Of a stretch of 11,165 nucleotides of DNA, positions 6,201-11,165 are shown in pieces. The DNA comes from an uncultured Faecalibacterium sp. (GTDB lineage: Bacteria > Bacillota > Clostridia > Oscillospirales > Ruminococcaceae). How positions within the stretch are numbered: position 1 is the stretch's first letter; each line of letters starts with the position of its first letter. The notes under the pieces were generated by a model. That model had not been told where the DNA came from. It was given only the letters and a program-made list of their open reading frames with translations, and made no database searches. The translations under genes were made by a program, and so were the position numbers. The stretch covers positions 1 through 11,165 of the forward strand of contig CAAFSR010000172.1 in the NCBI GenBank assembly GCA_900765705.1, in the 5' to 3' direction.

Positions 6201-7166
6201 TCACTTGATTACCTCTACGCTCTTTCTTTCAAATGTAAGCGCAATTACAATAAGGAATATAAATCCCTTGATAAGTTGCTGAGTCAGTGTCTCAACGCCC
6301 CACAGGGTCATACCATTTGCAAGTGCCGCCATCGTGATGCTGCCGATTACCGCACTTCTGAACTTAACGGACGAGCCGCCTGTGATCAGCACGCCGCCGA
6401 GCATCAGCGCCTGCAGCGCATTGAATTCCAAATTGCTTGCCGTGCCGATATTAGCAGCACCGGAGCGGATGAGGAAGAAGAATGCAACAAGACCGGAGGC
6501 CAAACCCGTGAACACATAGCTTCCGTACTGAACGAGCTTTACTCTTACGCCGGACTGTCTGCAGACTTCCAGCCTTGAGCCTATTGCGCGGCAATGCTTG
6601 CCGAACATGGTGTACTTAAACAGTATGAAGCTAATAATACCGAATACCAGCGCAACTGTGATTTTAAGCTGCTGAGAATCGAGCATCATCATCTTGATGG
6701 GTATGGACTGAACACCCGACTGGAGCAGCAATTCAACAAAGCCCTTCAGGATGAAGGACATTGCTATTGTAGCAATAAACGAGTCAATTCTAAACTCCGT
6801 AACAATCAAGCCGTTCAGCAGGCCGCACAGCAGTCCGACCAGCAGCGCAACCGGCAGGACCAAATTGCCGCTTATAGATGATGCGTGTGCCGCAAGTGCC
6901 GCCGCAAGTGCCACAACGCCGCCCAGGGACATATCGTTTTTGCCCTGCGCCATAACAAAAATCAATGCGTATGTAACAATCAGAAGGCTGAAAGCCTCGT
7001 TGAACAGCGTGTTGAAGTTTGTCTTTGTAAATACTTTTCCGCCGCTGACCGCATTGAAGAATACCAACACTAATATGAGGCCTAATACGGGAATAATGTC
7101 AGACAGGTGCGCCTTGATCCAGCTTTTTGCCCCGCCGTTTTCATGCTTTTTTATATCCGTTTTCAT
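6201..7166 (-). CDS. Sugar ABC transporter permease A (RbsC-like, BPD_transp_2)
   Basis: A 321-residue polytopic membrane protein with hydrophobic segments from about residue 22 to 311. The coupling loop HCRAIGSRLEVCRQSGVRV (191-209) and GGVLITGG (257-264) followed by a conserved Gly/Ser-rich turn are typical of RbsC/AraH/XylH-type permeases. The ATG at 7166 is preceded by a weak AGGTG; only 17 bp separate it from the ATPase stop, so translation is probably coupled. The sequence differs clearly from permease B, so the transporter is likely a heterodimer. The gene ends 53 bp before the binding-protein start. Confidence 0.88.
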   Translation of the reverse strand: MKTDIKKHENGGAKSWIKAHLSDIIPVLGLILVLVFFNAVSGGKVFTKTNFNTLFNEAFSLLIVTYALIFVMAQGKNDMSLGGVVALAAALAAHASSISGNLVLPVALLVGLLCGLLNGLIVTEFRIDSFIATIAMSFILKGFVELLLQSGVQSIPIKMMMLDSQQLKITVALVFGIISFILFKYTMFGKHCRAIGSRLEVCRQSGVRVKLVQYGSYVFTGLASGLVAFFFLIRSGAANIGTASNLEFNALQALMLGGVLITGGSSVKFRSAVIGSITMAALANGMTLWGVETLTQQLIKGFIFLIVIALTFERKSVEVIK

Positions 7167-7183
7167 TAGAAAGCACCTATCAC

Positions 7184-8680
7184 CTATATCATGTAATTAA
7201 TAATATCTCTGTCGGACAACTCTTTGCTTCTCTGAAACTCTTTTGTGATTTTGCCGTCCTTCATGATAAGCAGTCTGTCGCTCATACCTATCAGCTCAGG
7301 CAGCTCCTCGGAAATCAGTATTATGGTCCTGCCGTCCGCTTTCATTTTTTCCATGATGCGGTAAATCTCCGCTTTAACGCCGATGTCTATGCCTCTGGTG
7401 GGACAGTCCATTATCAGAACGGAGGCATCGAAGCCCACCCATTTCGCAATAACGACCTTCTGCTTATTGCCGCCGGACAGATGCATACAAAGCTGTTCCA
7501 TTCCGCTGGTTTTGATTTCGAGCGTATTTATGTAGGAATTCGTAAACTCCTTCTCTCTCTTATCCGTGATGAATATGCCCTTCTGCAGCTTACTCAGGGA
7601 CGGAAGGCAGATGTTATCACGAATGCTTGCTGCTGTGAGAATTGCTTCTTTGTCGCGGTCCTTGGAAATGTAGCCGATGCCCAGCTTCATTGCATCAGTC
7701 GGATTTTTGAACTCAACGCCGCCATGATACCTGGTAACGCCGATCGTACGCGGTTCAAGACCGAATATCAGCTTGCCCAACTCGTGCATACCGCACTCGT
7801 TCAGGCCGCCTATGCCGAGTATCTCGCCCTTATACGCATCGAACGAGACATCGGTAACAATTCCCTGCGTAATATGCTCAACCGAGAGGACAACCTCGTC
7901 CTCGTGGCTCGGCTTGAAATCCTCGCGATAGTAGGCTCCGACCATTTCTCTGCCAACCATCAGCTGCTTGATCAGATCGGCATTGAATTTCTCCTTCGGC
8001 ACCTCGTCAATGTAAATGCCGTCTCTGAAAACCGTCAGATAGTCGCATTTTTCCATAAGCTCATCTATGTCATGTGAGATGAAGATTACGGACTTGCCTT
8101 CTGACTTCATCTTTTCCATCAAGCCGTAGAGAATATCGCGGCCGTTCTTGGAAAGTGCGCTGGTCGTCTCATCTATTATCAGAACCTTTGGGTCTGAATA
8201 CATTGCTCTTGCTATCTCTACAAGCTTTCTGTCCTCAAAGGAAAGTCTGCCGCAGGTCATTCTGGCGTCAATGTGCTGCATCTGAAGCTCATCAAGAATC
8301 TTCTGTGCGGCATTCGCCATTTTTTTCGTATCCAGCCTGATGCCGTTATGAAACTGCTTTTCTTTTCCGATGAATATGTTTTCCGCAACGGTTGTGCTCG
8401 CAAAGGTCCCCTGCTCCTGAACAATCATGCAAACGCCCTTAGCTGCTGCGTCAATCATATTCTTAGGGCAATACGGCTCACCATCCAGGAAGAGTTCACC
8501 TGAATCATAGGGATAAATGCCCGAAACGATTGAACACATCGTGCTCTTGCCTGAGCCGTTCTCGCCCATCAGGCCGTGGATTTCGCCGGGCCTCAGGCAA
8601 AAGTGAACATCATTCAATGCCACAGTAGGCGGGAAAGTCTTAATTATGTTTTTAGCTTCAAGAAGAAAACGGTTACTCAT
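7184..8680 (-). CDS. Sugar ABC transporter ATPase, two fused nucleotide-binding domains (RbsA/AraG-like)
   Basis: A 498-residue cytoplasmic ATPase with two ABC domains, the usual form for CUT2 sugar importers. Domain 1: Walker A GENGSGKST (39-47), Q-loop Gln88, degenerate signature LSFED (146-150), Walker B VLIIDE (Asp170, Glu171), and switch His203. Domain 2: the P-loop is degenerate (GGLNECGMHELGK, no GK[ST]), as is common in this family. The signature LSGGNKQK (401-408) is intact, and Walker B reads VLIMDCPTRG with Asp425 but Cys426 where a catalytic Glu is expected. The ATG at 8680 follows a weak GGTG 20 bp after deoC. Only one ATP site is therefore likely to hydrolyse well, an inference from the motifs. 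Confidence 0.92.
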   Translation of the reverse strand: MSNRFLLEAKNIIKTFPPTVALNDVHFCLRPGEIHGLMGENGSGKSTMCSIVSGIYPYDSGELFLDGEPYCPKNMIDAAAKGVCMIVQEQGTFASTTVAENIFIGKEKQFHNGIRLDTKKMANAAQKILDELQMQHIDARMTCGRLSFEDRKLVEIARAMYSDPKVLIIDETTSALSKNGRDILYGLMEKMKSEGKSVIFISHDIDELMEKCDYLTVFRDGIYIDEVPKEKFNADLIKQLMVGREMVGAYYREDFKPSHEDEVVLSVEHITQGIVTDVSFDAYKGEILGIGGLNECGMHELGKLIFGLEPRTIGVTRYHGGVEFKNPTDAMKLGIGYISKDRDKEAILTAASIRDNICLPSLSKLQKGIFITDKREKEFTNSYINTLEIKTSGMEQLCMHLSGGNKQKVVIAKWVGFDASVLIMDCPTRGIDIGVKAEIYRIMEKMKADGRTIILISEELPELIGMSDRLLIMKDGKITKEFQRSKELSDRDIINYMI

Positions 8681-8700
8681 CAGTTATCACCATCAACAAA

Positions 8701-9345
8701 TTATTCGTTGAGAAGCTTTATGCCCGAGCTTGTGCCGAGTCTGTCTGCACCGGCCTCAAGGAATGCAAAAAGGTCTGCCTTGGTCTTCATACCGCCTGCC
8801 GCCTTTACTTTTACATAAGGTGCAACATTGGCCTTCAAAAGCTTTACATCCTCCAGCGTTGCGCCACCGGTGCCAAATCCGGTTGAGGTCTTAATATAGT
8901 CGGCCTTTGCATCCGAAACGCACTTGCAAAGTGCGATTTTTTCCTCGTCAGTCAGATAGCAGGTCTCAATTATAACCTTCAGAATCTTGTCCCTGCACGC
9001 CGCTTTGACGGCCTTGATCTCTTCGGTAACAGCATCAAACTTATGCTCCTTTGCCCAGCCGATGTTGATTACCATATCGATTTCATTTGCGCCGTCTTCA
9101 ATTGCCTGCTTTGCCTCTGCAACCTTGATTGGAGTGGTGGAATATCCGAGGGGAAAGCCAATTACGGTGCATATATTGACATCCTTATATTTGTTGTGAA
9201 TGTAATTTACAAAGCTTGTCGGAATGCATATAGATGCAGTGCCGTATTTCAGCGCCTCCTCTGCAATGGCTTCAATCTGCTCTGTTGTGCTAAACGCCTT
9301 GAGGAGCGTATGGTCAATGTGTCCGTATACTTCTTCTTTCTTCAA
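8701..9345 (-). CDS. deoC: Deoxyribose-phosphate aldolase
   Basis: Class I aldolase that splits 2-deoxy-D-ribose 5-phosphate into glyceraldehyde 3-phosphate and acetaldehyde in the cytoplasm. The 214-residue length fits the short bacterial DeoC type. Catalytic residues are in place: Asp90 in NEIDMVINIG, Schiff-base Lys152 in YIKTSTGFG, and Lys181 in VKVKAAGG; the phosphate-site GxxR/LGTSSG motif (204-208) is also present. The start codon is TTG at 9345 with AAAGGA about 9 nt upstream; no in-frame ATG lies near. It is first in the minus-strand series, directly behind the divergent regulatory region, which ties the whole locus to deoxyribose-type catabolism. It lies 20 bp before the ATPase. Confidence 0.95.
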   Translation of the reverse strand: MKKEEVYGHIDHTLLKAFSTTEQIEAIAEEALKYGTASICIPTSFVNYIHNKYKDVNICTVIGFPLGYSTTPIKVAEAKQAIEDGANEIDMVINIGWAKEHKFDAVTEEIKAVKAACRDKILKVIIETCYLTDEEKIALCKCVSDAKADYIKTSTGFGTGGATLEDVKLLKANVAPYVKVKAAGGMKTKADLFAFLEAGADRLGTSSGIKLLNE

Positions 9346-9366
9346 TGTTATATATCCTTTCAGCTT

Positions 9367-9391
9367 TTGTGAAAATATTTATTTATCACAA
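9367..9391. promoter_or_regulatory. Inverted repeat in the deoC leader
   Basis: TTGTGA (9367-9372) and TCACAA (9386-9391) are inverted with a 13-bp AT spacer. The octamer TTTGTGAA at 9366-9373 recurs at 9456-9463, 90 bp further upstream of deoC. These could be protein sites at the deoC leader. The evidence is the repeats only, and AT-rich DNA raises the chance rate. Confidence 0.3.
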
Positions 9392-9412
9392 GTTTTGTTC
9401 ATCATATAACAT

Positions 9413-9441
9413 ATGCTAACATAAAGAAAAATTTGCGTCAA
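9413..9441 (-). promoter_or_regulatory. Putative sigma-A promoter for the deoC-transporter operon
   Basis: On the minus strand TTGACG (-35, at 9441-9436) and TAGCAT (-10, at 9418-9413) are separated by 17 bp. The implied transcript start near 9406 gives a leader of about 60 nt. The -10 box is a weak match (4 of 6), and other AT-rich candidates exist, so the placement is tentative. Confidence 0.4.
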
Positions 9442-9530
9442 TATTTCAAAACTTTTTTGTGAATAGTTCATAATATCCATCTCTTTGTTTGTATAAAACC
9501 AACATTTTTTTAACATCCGCTCTTTTTAGC

Positions 9531-9576
9531 TGTTAATCGGCAGCGATTGTTAACACATTTTGTTGACATGTTAACA
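9531..9576. promoter_or_regulatory. Cluster of TGTTAA-type repeats, probable DeoR-family operator
   Basis: TGTTAATC (9531-9538), TGTTAACA (9548-9555), TGTTGACA (9561-9568) and TGTTAACA (9569-9576) lie in tandem. The two perfect palindromic octamers are 21 bp apart, two helical turns. A reverse-oriented TTTAACAT sits at 9509-9516. Isolated copies TGTTAAAA (9726-9733) and TGTTAAAT (9820-9827) lie nearer the regulator. E. coli DeoR half-sites are TGTTAGAA-like, so binding by the divergent DeoR-family protein is plausible; the last copy, 27 bp before its start codon, would allow autoregulation. Confidence 0.55.
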
Positions 9577-9678
9577 TTTTGCTTTGCTGTATAACAAAAG
9601 TCATTTATCTGATTGCCAATACGCACATTTTCTCAGAATAATGCGAAATTCGGCGCATTTCAGATGAAATATCCGGCT

Positions 9679-9798
9679 TATAATCGTATTACCGCGCCTC
9701 TGTATCCCAGCAAATCTGCAAATTTTGTTAAAACCAAGGTGCATTTCCCCTTTGTTGCTATTGAATTTTCTCTGTCGCTGTGATAAATTTGTTATAAA
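9679..9798 (+). promoter_or_regulatory. Candidate promoter region for the DeoR-family gene
   Basis: A perfect TATAAT lies at 9679-9684 but with no good -35 box. Closer to the gene, TTGAAT (9761-9766) and GATAAA within TGTGATAAA (9782-9787) form a short-spaced (15 bp), extended -10 type candidate, with TATAAA at 9793-9798 as another. I cannot choose between them from sequence alone. Apart from these, the repeats above and AATGCG/CGCATT arms at 9640-9659, I see nothing else in 9346-9853 and no credible ORF. Confidence 0.3.
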
Positions 9799-9853
9799 TT
9801 AAAAATATTACGAGCATTTTGTTAAATACCGTTCAGAAAAGGAGAAGGCTTAT

Positions 9854-10633
9854 ATGAAGAACAAGCCCGAGCGTATCAGCTGTATTCTCTCCATCCTGGC
9901 AAACAGAGTAGGTGAATCCATAAGCGCGCTTGCCTCGGAAATCGGAGTCTCGGATATGACCATACGCCGAGACTTGCACGAGCTGTCCGCGCAGGGATAT
10001 ACCACCGTTATCAATGGCGTTGCAATTCTGAATGATAACCAGGATGGCTCGAAGATAAAGAAGGACTATTTCATTCACGACGAGAGACAGAGCATGTCCG
10101 GCAGCAAGGAGGCAATCGGTCTGGAGGCCTGCAAGCTCATTGAGCCGAATGATATCGTTCTGATAGATACGGGTTCCACCACAGAGTGTATGCTCAAGCA
10201 CTTAAATCTGGACTTTCCCATCACGGTAGTGGGCTACACCCTGAACACTATGGTTGCCTGCCAGAACAGAAGCAACATCTCTCTCATTTGCGGCGGCGGA
10301 TTTTACCACAGGAACACCGAGCTTTTCGATTCTCCCGAAGGAGTCGCGCTTATATCCAGACTGAATATCAACAAGTGCTTTATGGCAGCAGCTGGAGTAA
10401 CTTCAAAAGGAAACCTTTCATGCATCGAGCCGTATGAATTTATGTACAAAAAGGCGGCTATCAACTCATCATCCACAAGAATTCTACTGGTCGACTCATC
10501 GAAGTTCGGCAAAATGCGTCCCTGCATGTTCTCAAATCTTTCAGATTTCGACATAGTAATTACAGACGGCGATATAGGCGGAAACTGGATTCGCCTCTTT
10601 GAGCAAAGCAATCTGAAGTACATAATCGTCTGA
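9854..10633 (+). CDS. DeoR-family transcriptional repressor
   Basis: A 259-residue cytoplasmic regulator. Residues about 6-58 form the DeoR winged helix-turn-helix, with recognition helix SDMTIRRDLHELSAQG (33-48). Residues about 80-235 form the DeoR C-terminal sensor domain of the sugar-phosphate isomerase-like fold, with DTGSTT (105-110), the CGGGFYHRNTELF segment (146-158) and DSSKFGK (214-220) lining the likely effector site. Members of this family usually bind a phosphorylated sugar, which releases the operator. The ATG at 9854 follows AAAAGGAG about 9 nt upstream. It is divergent from deoC and likely controls the deoC-transporter operon and itself through the TGTTAA-type repeats. The effector is probably a pentose or deoxypentose phosphate (inference from context). 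Confidence 0.92.
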   Translation: MKNKPERISCILSILANRVGESISALASEIGVSDMTIRRDLHELSAQGYTTVINGVAILNDNQDGSKIKKDYFIHDERQSMSGSKEAIGLEACKLIEPNDIVLIDTGSTTECMLKHLNLDFPITVVGYTLNTMVACQNRSNISLICGGGFYHRNTELFDSPEGVALISRLNINKCFMAAAGVTSKGNLSCIEPYEFMYKKAAINSSSTRILLVDSSKFGKMRPCMFSNLSDFDIVITDGDIGGNWIRLFEQSNLKYIIV

Positions 10634-10696
10634 TGCGTGCTATTATCTGTTTTGCACATCCTTAGCACCGCTTCATCTATTACAACAAGAATTCAA

Positions 10697-10730
10697 CAGG
10701 CTCAGAGTCGGAATTTCGACTCTGAGCCTG
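10697..10730. terminator. Perfect 14-bp-stem hairpin after the regulator
   Basis: CAGGCTCAGAGTCG (10697-10710) and CGACTCTGAGCCTG (10717-10730) pair perfectly around a 6-nt loop, 63 bp after the regulator stop. No strong T-run follows on either strand (CTATATCTTT on plus), so it may be a bidirectional, weakly intrinsic terminator or the boundary of an inserted element. Its stem composition is distinct from the AT-rich DNA around it. Confidence 0.5.
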
Positions 10731-10935
10731 CTATATCTTTGACCCGCAGGTGTTGGGTGTTCAAATTCTCTCGGGGGGTATTTGCGCCTGTCCGGTCTTG
10801 CTCTCGGTCTTGGCGGTGTCTGTCCCGGCATGAAGCTCGTCCGGTAATGTCATAAGCCCCTATCCACTCAAAGCCTTTCTCGTCTCCCAGAGAAAAGGCA
10901 AGGGACTGTCCGGGAGGCACAAGGGAGCTTTTCTC
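10731..10935. other. Composition change; possible degenerate accessory sequence
   Basis: The DNA here is more GC-rich than the regulator region. A minus-strand 30-codon ORF (10853-10761) reads MTLPDELHAGTDTAKTESKT and ends PPERI-stop; its polar, Lys/Thr-rich tail looks like the C-terminus of a larger protein, but the frame is closed by a TAG just upstream. An overlapping minus frame containing HEKSSLVPPGQSLAFSLG is open through this stretch. Neither is recognised, so both may be remnants of one frameshifted gene. Confidence 0.3.
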
Positions 10936-11165
10936 ATGGATAAGCACCCTCATTGTCGGACTGTCTTTCAGCTTGCCAATAAACAGCAGACTGCGGATTG
11001 CCGCCGCCTGTTCGACAGCAACATCACCGTCAAGGGCATGAACCCCGCATTCGTCGGTCCGTACCTGTTCGAGGCCGTCGAGGAGAACCACATGTACAAG
11101 GTGCCGCATATGCACACCCACGAGCAGATCCGCGCACGCCACAGACGCATCGAGTCCGACCTCGA
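10936..11165 (+). CDS. Unrecognised partial CDS running off the right edge
   Basis: An open frame from ATG 10936 (AGGGAG about 8 nt upstream) continues past the window end, giving at least 76 codons. From about 10990 on, nearly every third base is G or C (reading LFDSNITVKGMNPAFVGPYL and continuing with a His/Arg-rich stretch), which is strong evidence of real coding and differs from the codon use of the sugar genes. The first ~18 codons lack this bias, so the true start may differ or the frame may cross a joint. I do not recognise the family. The style resembles GC-biased genes of integrative elements in Clostridia, but this is an impression only. Confidence 0.4.
   Translation, partial: MDKHPHCRTVFQLANKQQTADCRRLFDSNITVKGMNPAFVGPYLFEAVEENHMYKVPHMHTHEQIRARHRRIESDL

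Noticed and set aside
6148..6204. A longer start for the binding protein at 6204
   Set aside because: It would put a charged segment before a normal lipoprotein signal peptide and overlap permease A, whereas ATG 6147 has a good AAGGAG.
5011..6282. A 423-codon plus-strand open frame antisense to the binding-protein gene
   Set aside because: The minus strand encodes a full lipoprotein with signal peptide and ribosome binding site. The antisense frame is Cys- and Val-rich with no recognisable domain and is explained by codon bias on the opposite strand.
7127..8077. A 316-codon plus-strand open frame antisense to the ATPase
   Set aside because: The minus strand carries all ABC ATPase motifs across this region. 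The antisense product shows no domain and lacks a convincing ribosome binding site.
9346..9853. A CRISPR array or riboswitch in the large intergenic region
   Set aside because: The repeats are short octamers without regular spacers, and no conserved aptamer-like structure could be recognised.
10741..10790. A possible tRNA 3' end (GTTCAAATTC T-loop-like motif)
   Set aside because: The flanking bases do not form a 5-bp T-stem, and no anticodon arm or matching acceptor arm was found upstream.
10702..11142. A 146-codon minus-strand open frame at the right edge as a single gene
   Set aside because: Its upstream half is antisense to a strongly GC3-biased plus-strand frame, and its last residues are translated hairpin sequence. 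Only its middle could be a gene remnant.

Overview
The window looks like a chromosomal sugar-uptake and catabolism locus from an anaerobic, gut-type Clostridia (Bacillota). This is inferred from AAGGAG-type ribosome binding sites, a Gram-positive style lipoprotein binding protein, moderate GC with AT-rich intergenic DNA, and protein sequences resembling that group. No rRNA or tRNA is present, so the placement is approximate.

Layout. Positions 1-445 hold an internally deleted IS256-family insertion sequence. A strong terminator at 491-545 (minus strand) ends a long minus-strand gene series. In transcription order from the right this is deoC (9345-8701), a fused two-domain sugar ABC ATPase (8680-7184), permease A (7166-6201), a lipoprotein solute-binding protein (6147-4948), permease B (4748-3789), a hairpin overlapping the permease B stop, a glycosidase-like protein of the GHL6 plus beta-galactosidase-trimerisation type (3622-1520), and a ribokinase-family kinase (1480-557). 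A 508-bp AT-rich divergent region (9346-9853) separates deoC from a plus-strand DeoR-family repressor (9854-10633) and carries a cluster of TGTTAA-type repeats that are likely operators. A perfect 14-bp-stem hairpin (10697-10730) follows the repressor. The last ~430 bp change composition and probably enter a mobile or accessory element that I cannot name.

How the genes may work together. The importer brings in a pentose, deoxy-pentose or pentose-containing glycoside. The cytoplasmic GHL6 protein may cleave it, the kinase phosphorylates the released sugar, and DeoC splits 2-deoxyribose 5-phosphate into glyceraldehyde 3-phosphate and acetaldehyde. No nucleoside phosphorylase or phosphopentomutase lies here, so entry through free deoxyribose (or a deoxyriboside cleaved by the hydrolase) fits better than the classical deo nucleoside route. 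The exact substrate is inference.

The most notable structure is around the hydrolase-kinase pair. It lies between two inverted ~70-bp copies of the IS256-type end (37-107 and 3691-3759). The right copy abuts a scrambled fragment (3640-3691) made of two separate pieces of the hydrolase gene's own 3' end. This points to IS-associated rearrangement, with loss of a former tandem hydrolase copy.
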